64,000 bases of DNA, taken from [Clostridium] asparagiforme DSM 15981 (lineage in GTDB: Bacteria > Bacillota > Clostridia > Lachnospirales > Lachnospiraceae). This document shows positions 15,601 through 24,761 of this stretch, in pieces (position 1 is the stretch's first letter; every line of letters starts with the position of its first letter). The stretch spans positions 2,418,001 to 2,482,000 of the forward strand of contig CP102272.1 in the NCBI GenBank assembly GCA_025149125.1, written 5' to 3'. Made by a program: the position numbers and the translations under genes. The notes below the pieces were generated by a model. That model saw only the letters and a list, made by a program, of their open reading frames with translations. It was not told where the DNA came from and did not search any database.

Positions 15601-16779
15601 ATGCAGACAAAGGACAGTTTAAAGACTTATAAAATCATGGAAAAGGGGGAGGCCGGGGCCTGCCTGGACCTGGCGGTGGATCTGGTGCGGGAAAATTTAA
15701 AGACCTTCACCCACTGTTTTCCGGACTCCAACAGCCGGAACAATTTCTATCCCCAGAGCGACAACCGGGAGTGGACCACAGGATTTTGGACCGGGGAAAT
15801 ATGGCTGGCCTACGAGCGGACCGGCGAGGCTGTTTTCCGGGAAGCCGGAACCATACAGGCGGAATCGTTCTTAAAGCGCATCCGGGAGCGGGTGGATGTG
15901 GACAACCACGACATGGGATTTCTCTACACCCCCTCCTGCGTGGCGGCCTACCGTCTGACGGGCAATGAGACCGCCAGAGAGGCCGCGCTGCTGGCGGCGG
16001 ACAACCTGATGGGGAGATTCCAGGAAAAGGGCCAGTTTTTCCAGGCGTGGGGCCAGCTGGGAGCCAGGGACAATTACCGCCTGATCATCGACTGCCTTCT
16101 CAACATGCCGCTGCTGTTCTGGGCCAGCGAGACCACCGGGGACAAACGGTACCGGGAAAAGGCAGAGGCCCACATCCGGACGGCCATGAACTGCGTGATC
16201 CGGCCGGATCACAGCACCTACCACACGTATTTCTTCGACCCGGAGACCGGGGCACCCGTGAAGGGCGTCACCCATCAGGGCAACCGGGACGGCTCCGCCT
16301 GGAGCCGCGGCCAGGCCTGGGGGATCTACGGAAGCGCATTGAGCTACCGGATCGAGAAAAATGCAGCGTACATGGATGTGTTCCGGAAGGTGACGGACTA
16401 TTTCCTGGCGCATCTGCCGTCGGATCTGATTCCCTACTGGGATTTCGATTTTGACGACGGAAGCGGGGAGCCGAGGGATTCCTCCTCCGCTGCCATCGCC
16501 GCCTGCGGAATGCTGGAGATGGCGAAGTTCATGGAGGCGGAGGAAGCCGCTTACTACCGGGATATGGCCGGGCGTCTGGTGAAAGCGCTCAGCGAGCGGT
16601 GCGCGGTCAAGTGTTCCGGCGAGTCCAACGGCCTTCTCCTTCACGGCACCTATGCCAGAGCCAGCGCCGGGAACCCCTGCACGGACCGGGGCGTGGACGA
16701 GTGCAACACATGGGGAGATTACTTCTATATGGAAGCGCTCACAAGGCTTGTGACGGATTGGGAACCCTATTGGTATTAG
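15601..16779 (+). CDS. GH88 unsaturated glucuronyl hydrolase
   Basis: Cytoplasmic glycoside hydrolase family 88 enzyme (392 residues, (alpha/alpha)6 barrel). It removes the unsaturated uronic acid left by a lyase through hydration of the double bond. The catalytic acid region is clear in VDNHDMGFLYTPS, and the substrate-binding Trp/Arg cluster in SAWSRGQAWGIYG. Normal length and no signal peptide. Its place directly after the heparinase-like lyase completes a lyase-plus-hydrolase route for uronic-acid oligosaccharides. Ribosome site AAAGGAG. Last gene of the operon by position; a terminator follows at 16841-16870. Confidence 0.92.
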   Translation: MQTKDSLKTYKIMEKGEAGACLDLAVDLVRENLKTFTHCFPDSNSRNNFYPQSDNREWTTGFWTGEIWLAYERTGEAVFREAGTIQAESFLKRIRERVDVDNHDMGFLYTPSCVAAYRLTGNETAREAALLAADNLMGRFQEKGQFFQAWGQLGARDNYRLIIDCLLNMPLLFWASETTGDKRYREKAEAHIRTAMNCVIRPDHSTYHTYFFDPETGAPVKGVTHQGNRDGSAWSRGQAWGIYGSALSYRIEKNAAYMDVFRKVTDYFLAHLPSDLIPYWDFDFDDGSGEPRDSSSAAIAACGMLEMAKFMEAEEAAYYRDMAGRLVKALSERCAVKCSGESNGLLLHGTYARASAGNPCTDRGVDECNTWGDYFYMEALTRLVTDWEPYWY

Positions 16780-16840
16780 TTTTTAACGTCTCTGTCATTG
16801 CACAGCAGCGGTTGGTATGATAAAATGGAAGAAACAGGAA

Positions 16841-16870
16841 GGCCGTCCCGGTGTCCCGGGGCGGCTTTTT
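16841..16870 (+). terminator. Terminator after the glycan degradation operon
   Basis: GCCGTCCCGG (16842-16851) pairs with CCGGGGCGGC (16856-16865, one G-T pair), followed by TTTTT. It separates the glycan operon from the zinc dehydrogenase gene. Confidence 0.8.
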
Positions 16871-16916
16871 CGAAATTCAGGGCTCTTAAGCCCGGGAAAA
16901 CGGCGGGGAAGGAATC

Positions 16917-18002
16917 ATGAAAGCAGTTGTGTTTCAAGGCGTGGGAGAGATCGGGCTGGAGGAACGGCCGATGCCCGTATTACAGGAGCCGGGGGATGCG
17001 CTGGTGCGCGTTACCCTGACCACCATCTGCTCCAGCGATATCCACATCAAACATGGGGCAGTGCCCAGGGCGGTTCCGGGAGTGATTCTGGGCCACGAGT
17101 TTGTGGGCGTTGTGGAGCAGGTGGGTGCGGGCGTTTGCCGCTTCCGGCCGGGAGACCGGGTTGCGGTGAACGTGGAAACCTTCTGCGGGGAGTGCTTTTT
17201 CTGCCGCAGGGGTTATGTGAACAACTGCGCCGATCCCCAGGGAGGATGGTCCCTGGGCTGCCGGATCGACGGCGGCCAGGCCGAGTACGTGCGCATCCCC
17301 TACGCGGACAACGGACTGACGGCGATCCCGGACAGCGTGACCGACGAGGCGGCCCTGTTTACCGGGGATTTACTTTCCACCGGCTACTGGGGAGCCGGGC
17401 TTGGGGAGATTCGCAAGGGGGACACGGTGGCGGTGATCGGCGCGGGTCCCACCGGGCTGTGCGCCATGATGTGCGTGAAGCTGTACGAGCCCGCCCACAT
17501 CGTCGCCGTGGACGTGGATCCCGGAAGGCTTCGGCTGGCCCGGGAGAACGGCCTGGCGGACGTGGTTTTAAACCCCTTGGAGTGCGATGTGAAGTCGGAG
17601 ATTCTGGCGCTTACCGGCGGCCGGGGCGCGGACTGCGTGATGGAGGCCGCAGGCGGAGAGCGGACTTTTGAAATGGCCTGGCAGATTGCCCGCCCCAACG
17701 CGGTGGTCTGCGTGATCGCCATGTACGAGGAGGACCAAAGCCTGCCGCTGCCGCAGATGTACGGTAAAAACCTGGTCTTTAAGACCGGAGGGGTGGACGG
17801 CTGCCGCTGTGGGGAGATCATGGAGCTCATCGCGGAGGGCAGGCTTGACAGCGGCTGTCTGATCACCCACCGCACGGATCTGGACCACATTTTGGAAGCA
17901 TACCGGGTGTTTGAGGAGAAGCGGGACAACGTGGTCAAGTACGCGGTGAGCGTGGGCCGTCATTGGGACCAGAACCGCCGCCCTGACGGCGGTCTGACAT
18001 AA
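16917..18002 (+). CDS. Zinc-dependent medium-chain alcohol/polyol dehydrogenase
   Basis: NAD(P)-dependent dehydrogenase of the medium-chain (MDR) superfamily (361 residues). The catalytic zinc ligands lie in CSSDIHIKHG (Cys about 38) and GHEFVG. The structural zinc lobe has four cysteines in CGECFFCRRGYVNNC. The Rossmann motif is VIGAGPTGLCAM, followed by the acidic VDVD that favours NAD over NADP. It resembles sorbitol/threonine/uronate-type dehydrogenases. Because it follows the uronic-acid degradation operon it may handle a sugar derived from it, but a terminator separates them and this is inference. Ribosome site GGGGAAGGA. Confidence 0.85.
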   Translation: MKAVVFQGVGEIGLEERPMPVLQEPGDALVRVTLTTICSSDIHIKHGAVPRAVPGVILGHEFVGVVEQVGAGVCRFRPGDRVAVNVETFCGECFFCRRGYVNNCADPQGGWSLGCRIDGGQAEYVRIPYADNGLTAIPDSVTDEAALFTGDLLSTGYWGAGLGEIRKGDTVAVIGAGPTGLCAMMCVKLYEPAHIVAVDVDPGRLRLARENGLADVVLNPLECDVKSEILALTGGRGADCVMEAAGGERTFEMAWQIARPNAVVCVIAMYEEDQSLPLPQMYGKNLVFKTGGVDGCRCGEIMELIAEGRLDSGCLITHRTDLDHILEAYRVFEEKRDNVVKYAVSVGRHWDQNRRPDGGLT

Positions 18003-18047
18003 ATGCAGTACGGAAACTGAACATTGGGGAAAAGGAGGTTGGGATTT

Positions 18048-18635
18048 ATGAACAGAGTGATTACAATCAGCCGCCAGTATGGCAGCGGAGGACGGGAGTT
18101 GGGGGAGAAGCTGGCAGCGCGTTTGGGGATTCCCTTCTACGACAAGGAGCTGGTGGGTATGATCGCCAGGGAGGGAAAGATCGAGACTGCGGTGCTGGAG
18201 GCTTACGACGAGGTGGAGCCGGACCTGGACAATTATTCGCTGCGGGACGTGCCGCCGGATTACCAGATCGCCATGACCCAGAAGCTGTACGCAGCCCAGT
18301 GCCGCGTGATTCTGGATCTGGCGGCCAAAGGTCCCTGCGTGATCGTCGGGCGCTGCGCGGACGCCATTCTGCCGGACGCCGTTCATCTGTTTATCTACGC
18401 CGGAATGGACCGGCGCAGGGAGCGGATCGCCGGGCTTCACCCGGAGCTCTCCGGGGATCAGGTGGAGAAACGGATCATTTCCGTGGACCGCAAGCGCAAG
18501 GCCTACCACGAATACTATTCCACCAAGGACTGGGGGGAGATGGAGGGGTACGACCTCTGTCTGAACACCGGCAGAACCGGAGTGGACGGCTGCCTGGAGG
18601 CGGCGCTGGCTTATATGGAACATGTGAAAGACTGA
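18048..18635 (+). CDS. Cytidylate kinase-like family protein
   Basis: P-loop nucleoside monophosphate kinase-like protein (195 residues, Cytidylate_kin2 family). The nucleotide-binding loop is in ISRQYGSGGRELGEKLA at the N-terminus, and a lid-like Arg-rich stretch (DRRRERIA) follows in the middle. The family is widespread in Firmicutes next to unrelated genes and its substrate is not firmly known; it is not the housekeeping CMP kinase. The ATG at 18048 is supported by AAAGGAGG with 9-nt spacing. It follows the dehydrogenase gene by 45 bp and may share its transcript. Confidence 0.85.
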   Translation: MNRVITISRQYGSGGRELGEKLAARLGIPFYDKELVGMIAREGKIETAVLEAYDEVEPDLDNYSLRDVPPDYQIAMTQKLYAAQCRVILDLAAKGPCVIVGRCADAILPDAVHLFIYAGMDRRRERIAGLHPELSGDQVEKRIISVDRKRKAYHEYYSTKDWGEMEGYDLCLNTGRTGVDGCLEAALAYMEHVKD

Positions 18636-18687
18636 TGAGCGGATGGACGGTCCTGCCCCGCAGGTGGGGGATTGGGGCCGCCCAAAC

Positions 18688-18790
18688 TGAATGGAATGGC
18701 CTGCCGATTGTTTCGGCGGGCCATTCTTGGGATGCAGTGGGCCGTTGGCGGACCATTCGTTGAATGCAATGGGTCTCTGCGGCCCATTGT
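18688..18790. repeat. Cluster of palindromic repeats related to the left-end 40-bp repeat
   Basis: Two hairpins lie side by side: 18694-18726 (13-bp arms GAATGGCCTGCCG / CGGCGGGCCATTC with one G-T pair) and 18735-18790 (outer CAGTGGGCCG with CGGCCCATTG, inner GACCATT with AATGGGTC). The minus strand carries the same GRCCCATTNCATTCA-like core as the left-end repeats (18688-18701 and 18761-18775). The cluster lies between the kinase-like gene and the promoter of the hybrid sensor kinase. Confidence 0.65.
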
Positions 18791-18819
18791 TTGACAAACG
18801 GCCTCAGGAACCCTATAAT
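18791..18819 (+). promoter_or_regulatory. Consensus sigma-A promoter of the hybrid kinase operon
   Basis: TTGACA, 17 bp, TATAAT: a perfect match, 47 bp before the ATG at 18866. It also rules out the in-frame ATG at 18764 as the start of the kinase. Confidence 0.85.
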
Positions 18820-18865
18820 GGGTGTTATAGCGCCACAATCGTTTATCAAAAGTGAGGTACGGCAG

Positions 18866-21800
18866 ATGGACCGAAATCGAAAAAAGCATAAGTTTTCCCT
18901 GCCGGTGACCGTCACGGTCGGTATTGCCCTGGCGCTGGTGTTCTATCTGGCGCTGTCCTATTTTCTGGGGGGCTACCGAAGCGATATCTATGACCGCATC
19001 ATCGACTCCAATATCTCCGCGCTCAAGGAGACGACCAGCACACTGATTTCCAAAACTACAGAAGGTTTTGACCACTGCCGGCACGAGATACGCGTGCTGG
19101 GCATCGGCATGTCCGAGGAGCTGAAGCAGAACGGCTTTACGGCCGCGGACGAGATCAGCCCGGACGATCGCAATTACATCCGGGATTTCAACCAGATATC
19201 AGTCTTTGACTACTGTGTTCTGTTAAATGAATCCGGCCGGGGAATCTACAGCCAGGGCAACTATATCAAGCCCATCAACCTCTACTCCAGCCAGGCGTAT
19301 GTGGACTGTATTTCCAGCCCGGACGGATCGGCCATCAGCTTTATCTCAGATCCCTTCAGCGCCTCCGGCAAGGATGTGGTGGCATTTTCCTGCCGCGCTG
19401 GCTCCGTGATTCTGATCGGAATCTACAGCCAGGATTCGTTTGAAGCGCTGTACGACTCGGCCATCTTCGGGGATAACGCCTCCTATATGATCACCACGGA
19501 TTCCGGCCTGATGCTTTCCAGCACCCATGTGTCAAAGGAGGTGGAGGAATCCCTCAATCTGTTCGCATATTTCCGGGAAAATCCAAAAAACGCCGGTTTT
19601 TTCACGCCGGATGATCAGGGCATGAGCGGTTATGAACAGGTGCTTTCAGACTTTAAAGCGCACCAAAGCGGCAGCGCGGAGCTGTATTTCGGGGAAACGC
19701 GCTACGAACTCGTCTATGCGCCCATCCCGCAGACCGGCTGGAATTTCATTTCCTGCGTCTCCTACGACTACATCACCGCGGAGGCGGCCCGGATCAACCA
19801 GAAAACCATTGAGCTGACCATGTTTATCATCGTACTGATGCTGGGAATGTTTGGGGTGATCGTGGTCATGCTGGTGTTCGTGGTGCGCGCCAACGCCTCA
19901 CGGGAGGCTGTGCGCAGAGACCGGCTGTTCAACCTGATGACCCGCTATGTGCCAAATGTGATTGTCATTGCGGATAGCGGCACGGGCGCCATCGAGTACG
20001 CCTCCCGCAACACGGAAAAGGTGCTGGGGATTGAGGATACGTTTGACAATATCATTGACGAGAGAACCTTAGGCTGCGTGGCCCCGCGGGACCGCCAGGC
20101 GGTTCTGGAGCTGGTGCGCGAGGTCCGCGCAGGCAGGAAGAGCAGCGGCAGTCTGAGCATGCATTTTACGCGGCCGGACACGCAGGCGGATATCATTCTG
20201 GCCCTGAACGCCTACCGGATCGCGGAGCAGGACAGCAGCCAGAGCTTTATCACCCTGACGCTGGAGGACATCACGGAAAGCGTGCAGTCCCGCAGACGTC
20301 TGGAGGAAGCCCTGTTAAACGAGGAGCGCGCGGGCGCCGCCAAGAGCACCTTTTTGGCCAGCATGAGCCACGACATCCGCACGCCCTTAAACGCGGTGAT
20401 TGGCCTGACCAATCTGGCCCTCTGTACGCCAAATGACAGCAAAAAGGTGATGGAGTGCCTGCAGAAGATCGCCAACTCCTCCCAGCTGCTGTTGGGGCTG
20501 ATCAACGATGTACTGGATATGTCCAAAATTGAGTCCGGCAAAATGCAGCTGGCCGAGACGGAGTTCGAGCTGGGCGAGTGGCTGGCCGGCGTGGTGACGG
20601 TGATCCAGTCCCAGACCAGCGTGCGCGGACAGCATTTTGACGTCAACGCCTGGAACATTACCCATGAGCTTCTGTGCGGCGATACGGTGCGCCTGAGCCA
20701 GGTGCTCACCAATGTGCTGGGCAACGCGGTAAAATTTACGCCCAAAGGCGGGGAAATCTACCTTGAGATCTCGGAAATTCCCTCGCCGGATCCGGCGTCC
20801 GCCCGTTTTGTGTTCCGGATCAGCGACACGGGCGTGGGCATGAGCCGGGAATATTTGAGCCATATCTTTGAAATGTTTACCCGGGAGCAGAACGCCTACA
20901 GCCAGGGCGTCCAGGGTACGGGTCTGGGCATGGCCATCACGAAGCGGATCGTGGATCTCATGGGCGGCTCCATCCGCGTGGAGAGCGAGCCTGGGAAGGG
21001 AACCACTTTTACGGTGGAGATCTCCGTCCGGCTCAGCAGCCGCCAGATTCCGCTGGCCGCTGGCTGCCGCATGTTAGTGATCGGCGAGCCGGGCAGCGGG
21101 GAAAAATGCGCGGATGCGGTCCGCAAGCTGAACGAGATCGGCGTGGACGCCGTCTGCAAGGTGGGGTACGCGGACGCGGTGGCCCTGGCGGCAGAGGAGC
21201 GGGAGGCGGGGAGGCCGTTTGCTCTGGCCTTTATCCCTTATAAGCTGCTTCGGTTCGACCAGACTCTGAGCGGCAGCCGCCTGCGAAGGGAATTGGGCGG
21301 GGAAATGCGGCTGCTTCTGGGGCTGAAGCCAGACGAGCAGGAGCTGTGTGAGCAGATGAAGCGGGAAGAATTTACCCAGACAATCCCGCTTCCGCTCTTC
21401 CGGATGAGCCTTTACCGGAAGATCACCGTTCTGATGGGGCAGAGCGAGGACGCCGCCGGAAGCCTGAGCGGGGAATTGAGCGGCCTGCGCCTGCTGCTGG
21501 TGGAAGACAATGCGATGAATATGGAGATCGCCGTGGAGATGCTCACAGGCCCCTTGGGGGCGCAGGTAGACAAAGCCCGCAACGGCGAGGAGGGCTGCGC
21601 GGCGTTCCTTCAGGCGCCGGAACACACGTATGACGTGATCCTGATGGATCTGCAGATGCCGGTTCTGGGAGGTCTGGATGCGGCCCGCAGAATACGGGGG
21701 AGCAGCCATCCCCAGGCGGCGGATATTCCCATCATCGCCCTGACGGCAAATGCCTTTGAGGAGGACCGGAGGGAAGCGCTGGCAGCTGGGATGAACGGCT

Positions 21801-22234
21801 TTGTGTCAAAGCCCATCGACTTTACCGTTCTGACCCGGGAAATAAAACGGGTCCGGCGGGAAGGACGCCCCCTGCATCTGCTGCTGGCCGAGGATAACGA
21901 GGTCAGCCGGGAAATCGCTGTGGAATTGATCCGGATGGACGGACAGACTGTGGAGGCGGTGGAAAACGGCAGCCAGGCATTAAGCGCCTACCTGAGCGCT
22001 CCCGATCACACCTATGACGCTATTTTGCTGGACCTGCACATGCCGGTGATGGACGGCTTTGAGGCCGCCGCCGCGATCCGGAGCAGCAAAAAAACCAGCG
22101 CCGCCGCGGTTCCGGTCATCGCGCTGACAGCCAGCAGCGAGGACGAAGTGCGCGGGGAAGCCGCCCGGGCGGGATTCGGAGCGGTTCTGTCAAAACCCAT
22201 CGACATGGAAAAGCTGCGGGGCCTGCTGCTCTGA
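18866..22234 (+). CDS. Hybrid sensor histidine kinase with two receiver domains
   Basis: Membrane-bound hybrid kinase of 1122 residues. Transmembrane helix 1 is at about 15-36; an extracellular Cache-like domain runs to about 310; transmembrane helix 2 is at about 312-338. A PAS-like segment (about 360-475) precedes the HisKA domain with FLASMSHDIRTPLNAVIG (H502) and the HATPase domain (GTGLGMAIT about 683). A degenerate receiver-like region (about 730-850) is followed by receiver 1 (VEDN..., D928 in LMDLQMP) and receiver 2 (AEDN..., D1056 in LLDLHMP). No DNA-binding domain is present, so output passes by phosphotransfer or protein contact. A lipoprotein gene with a solute-binding domain lies 54 bp downstream in the same direction and may be its ligand-binding partner. 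Confidence 0.9.
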   Translation: MDRNRKKHKFSLPVTVTVGIALALVFYLALSYFLGGYRSDIYDRIIDSNISALKETTSTLISKTTEGFDHCRHEIRVLGIGMSEELKQNGFTAADEISPDDRNYIRDFNQISVFDYCVLLNESGRGIYSQGNYIKPINLYSSQAYVDCISSPDGSAISFISDPFSASGKDVVAFSCRAGSVILIGIYSQDSFEALYDSAIFGDNASYMITTDSGLMLSSTHVSKEVEESLNLFAYFRENPKNAGFFTPDDQGMSGYEQVLSDFKAHQSGSAELYFGETRYELVYAPIPQTGWNFISCVSYDYITAEAARINQKTIELTMFIIVLMLGMFGVIVVMLVFVVRANASREAVRRDRLFNLMTRYVPNVIVIADSGTGAIEYASRNTEKVLGIEDTFDNIIDERTLGCVAPRDRQAVLELVREVRAGRKSSGSLSMHFTRPDTQADIILALNAYRIAEQDSSQSFITLTLEDITESVQSRRRLEEALLNEERAGAAKSTFLASMSHDIRTPLNAVIGLTNLALCTPNDSKKVMECLQKIANSSQLLLGLINDVLDMSKIESGKMQLAETEFELGEWLAGVVTVIQSQTSVRGQHFDVNAWNITHELLCGDTVRLSQVLTNVLGNAVKFTPKGGEIYLEISEIPSPDPASARFVFRISDTGVGMSREYLSHIFEMFTREQNAYSQGVQGTGLGMAITKRIVDLMGGSIRVESEPGKGTTFTVEISVRLSSRQIPLAAGCRMLVIGEPGSGEKCADAVRKLNEIGVDAVCKVGYADAVALAAEEREAGRPFALAFIPYKLLRFDQTLSGSRLRRELGGEMRLLLGLKPDEQELCEQMKREEFTQTIPLPLFRMSLYRKITVLMGQSEDAAGSLSGELSGLRLLLVEDNAMNMEIAVEMLTGPLGAQVDKARNGEEGCAAFLQAPEHTYDVILMDLQMPVLGGLDAARRIRGSSHPQAADIPIIALTANAFEEDRREALAAGMNGFVSKPIDFTVLTREIKRVRREGRPLHLLLAEDNEVSREIAVELIRMDGQTVEAVENGSQALSAYLSAPDHTYDAILLDLHMPVMDGFEAAAAIRSSKKTSAAAVPVIALTASSEDEVRGEAARAGFGAVLSKPIDMEKLRGLLL

Positions 22235-22288
22235 CGGGCGTGGGCTGGGAATGAAGGAAACGGACGCAGTGAGAGAGGAAGGTACAGT

Positions 22289-24544
22289 ATGAGAAAACGG
22301 GTTGGAACCGGGGTTCTGCTGGCGCTGCTTGTGACGGTGGCGGCTGGGTGCGCAAAAATCCCGGATGTGACGGAGACGAACCCGCAACATCAGAGCGGGA
22401 CCGGGCTGAACGAGACGCCGGTGACGCTTCACGTATACAACACTCTGGGAGAAACGGTCAGTATGGAGCGGGCGGAGGAGTATATCCGCCGCACCATGCC
22501 CAACGTGACCATTGAGAGCACCTACGAAATCGCCCCTAAGATGGAGAACGCCCAGCTGGCGGCGGTGCGCGGGGGAGGCGGGCCTGAAATTCTCTACACG
22601 CAGGACTATTATACATACGTGCAGAACGGCTATCTGAAGGATCTGACTTCCGAGCCATTTTTAAAGAACTACATGATTAGCGCCCTGAGCGATGCGGAGG
22701 TGGGCGGAAAGGTCTATGCGCTGCCGGTGGGCAACGGGTATATCTCCGGTTTGATGGTCAATCAGCGGCTTTTGACGGAGCTGGGCTATGAGCTGCCGCA
22801 GACCCAGGACGAGTTCGTCGAGCTCTGCGGCAGGCTCCAGGAGAGCAGGGAGGAGACCGGGGTGAGGGCTTACGCCTTTGGCATGCTCTACGATGAGAGG
22901 GCGGCTCTGGGGGCCATGCCGTTTTTTCTGGATGCGTACACGGACAGCGCTTATGTGCAGTGGCTGAGCCAGTACCGGCGCGATCCGTCGTCGGTTTCCT
23001 TTCAGGATCCGGCTTTTGTCCGGGTGCTGCAGGAGCTTGAGGAGCTAAAGGCTCTGGGGCTGTGCCAGAGCAGCGATTTTTTGACCAGCGATTCCCAGAA
23101 TCTTCAGGAGGTAATCCGGGGGGACGCGCTGATGTGCTCGGTCAGCTATGTGGATTTTGCCGTCCGGTTCGAGGATAAGCTCACCGAAGTGAACGGCGTA
23201 CCCAGCTTCCGGGTGGCGAAGGACGGGCGGCAGATCTATGTGCCCGCCGAAGACTTTGTGTTCATCCCCTATATGGGGAAAACCCGCGGTGAAAGCTGGC
23301 TGGCCACCAACGGGGACTGGTATCTGGGGATCAACGCGAACGTCGCCGACGAGGCCACCCTGCAAGCCAGCCGCCTGTATCTGGAGTACGTGGCCTCCAC
23401 GGAGTTTGCGCCGGAGTATTACAGCGCCTCGGTTCCGGCCGGAGCCACCACCTATTACCGCCGGGACGACACCCTGGAATACAGCTTTTTTCAGGAACGG
23501 CACCCGGAGGTTTACCAGTGCCTGACGGAAAACTCCATTATCAAAAATCCATACCAGTTTTACGGCTCAAGCCTTTTCACCTTCTCCCTGCGGCATTACC
23601 TCTGCGACCAGAAATATTACGCGGGGTTAAGCGGCGGTTCCGCCTACAAGGACATTGGCACTGCGGAGGACATACTGGCCGTGCTGGAGGATTACCGGAT
23701 TACGGGACAAAATCCGTACGAGGTGCCGGACCGGGTGGTGGGGTACACGGAAAAGGAATACGGCTACGTGCGCATTTACTCGCGTTCCAACGAATCGGCG
23801 CTGGGGAATCTGCTGGCCGATGCGATGCGCGAGTATACGGGCGCAGAGCTTGCCGTTGTCAACGCCGGGGCGCTGACAGCGGGGCTGGAGGCGGGGGAGA
23901 TCACCGAGTCCGACCTGGCCACGGCCATGCTCTACGGCCTGAGCAACCACGTGGTCACCGTGCGCTGCAAGGGCGCCAACCTCATTTCCATTCTGTCCAC
24001 CAACAACCTGGTAAGCACGGTGCGTGTGGACCAGTCCGGCGTATACGGGGGCATGGTGATTCCCTCCGGATTTACCTACACCATCGCCTACGAGCCGGTG
24101 GATGGGAACGAATATGGCGCAAGGGCGCAGATCCGCGATGTGCGCCTGGCAAACGGGGAACCGCTGGACCCTGAGGCCTGGTACACGGTCACAACCACGG
24201 ACTATGAGCTTGGGGGAAGGGACTTATGGGAGGCATTCACCCTCATCCCGGCAGAGAAGCCCGGCAAGCTGCCGGACGGCATCGCCATCTACCGGACGTT
24301 TGACCCAAAGAGCGGGGCAGCCAGCCAGATGTTTGATCTGAACCTGGACACCTATGAGGAGCAGTACCGGCAGATCACGGACTGGGCCGGCGAACAGCCC
24401 AACATCATCGACGCGGTCATCGCCTACATTGAGCGCCACAGCGAAAACGGAGTCCTGGCCCCGGTCACAACCGACGGCAGGATTCGAATTGAGAATATGC
24501 CGGAGAGGCTGGATGTGGAGAAGAATGGGGTGGAGTTAAGGTGA
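22289..24544 (+). CDS. Lipoprotein fusing a solute-binding domain to a 5'-nucleotidase C-terminal domain
   Basis: Exported lipoprotein of 751 residues: signal peptide with lipobox VAAGC (Cys about 21). An extracellular solute-binding family 1 domain (about 45-430) begins VTLHVYNTLGE and includes GGKVYALPVGNG. A second region (about 490-690) matches the 5'-nucleotidase C-terminal domain: ESALGNLLADAMREYTGA, VNAGALTAGLEAGEIT, and a long strand with VTVRCKGANLISIL. The catalytic metallophosphatase domain that normally precedes this C-terminal domain is absent, so enzymatic hydrolysis is unlikely; binding of a nucleotide or nucleoside-like ligand is conceivable. No permease or ATPase genes are nearby. 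Co-transcribed with the hybrid sensor kinase, so a sensory role is more likely than transport. I know of no named protein with this architecture. Confidence 0.75.
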   Translation: MRKRVGTGVLLALLVTVAAGCAKIPDVTETNPQHQSGTGLNETPVTLHVYNTLGETVSMERAEEYIRRTMPNVTIESTYEIAPKMENAQLAAVRGGGGPEILYTQDYYTYVQNGYLKDLTSEPFLKNYMISALSDAEVGGKVYALPVGNGYISGLMVNQRLLTELGYELPQTQDEFVELCGRLQESREETGVRAYAFGMLYDERAALGAMPFFLDAYTDSAYVQWLSQYRRDPSSVSFQDPAFVRVLQELEELKALGLCQSSDFLTSDSQNLQEVIRGDALMCSVSYVDFAVRFEDKLTEVNGVPSFRVAKDGRQIYVPAEDFVFIPYMGKTRGESWLATNGDWYLGINANVADEATLQASRLYLEYVASTEFAPEYYSASVPAGATTYYRRDDTLEYSFFQERHPEVYQCLTENSIIKNPYQFYGSSLFTFSLRHYLCDQKYYAGLSGGSAYKDIGTAEDILAVLEDYRITGQNPYEVPDRVVGYTEKEYGYVRIYSRSNESALGNLLADAMREYTGAELAVVNAGALTAGLEAGEITESDLATAMLYGLSNHVVTVRCKGANLISILSTNNLVSTVRVDQSGVYGGMVIPSGFTYTIAYEPVDGNEYGARAQIRDVRLANGEPLDPEAWYTVTTTDYELGGRDLWEAFTLIPAEKPGKLPDGIAIYRTFDPKSGAASQMFDLNLDTYEEQYRQITDWAGEQPNIIDAVIAYIERHSENGVLAPVTTDGRIRIENMPERLDVEKNGVELR

Positions 24545-24579
24545 GGGAAAGGCAAATTTAAGGGAATATGGAAACAGCA

Positions 24580-24637
24580 GAGCCCCGGCCCTGGGAGGCG
24601 CATACGAACATGCGCCTCCCAGGACCGGGGCTTTTTT
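24580..24637 (+). terminator. Strong rho-independent terminator
   Basis: A long stem (AGCCCCGG..CCTGGGAGGCGCAT with its complement, one mismatch, 6-nt loop) is followed by TTTTTT. It ends the hybrid kinase/lipoprotein operon. Confidence 0.92.
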
Positions 24638-24669
24638 GACCGTCATCCCGGTAACACAAAAACACAAAC

Positions 24670-24698
24670 TTTACAAATCCCCGCGTTTTCGCTAATAT
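24670..24698 (+). promoter_or_regulatory. Promoter of the M20/ATC-hydrolase operon
   Basis: TTTACA, 17 bp, TAATAT, about 65 bp before the M20 amidohydrolase start. Confidence 0.65.
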
Positions 24699-24761
24699 TA
24701 CACTATAAGGAAGCCACCCCACAATTTATATCCTATTTGCGGCATCCAAAAAGGAGAGAGA

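Noticed and set aside
16798..16826. Promoter-like TTGCAC-17-TAAAAT before the zinc dehydrogenase
   Set aside because: It lies just upstream of a strong terminator hairpin (16841-16870) and would give only a 35-nt transcript; most likely chance.
16817..17671. Long plus-strand frame overlapping the zinc dehydrogenase
   Set aside because: Arg/Gly-rich shadow of the dehydrogenase in another frame, without domain features.
18764..18865. Longer N-terminus for the hybrid kinase from the ATG at 18764
   Set aside because: This start is upstream of the perfect promoter at 18791-18819 and inside the palindromic repeat.
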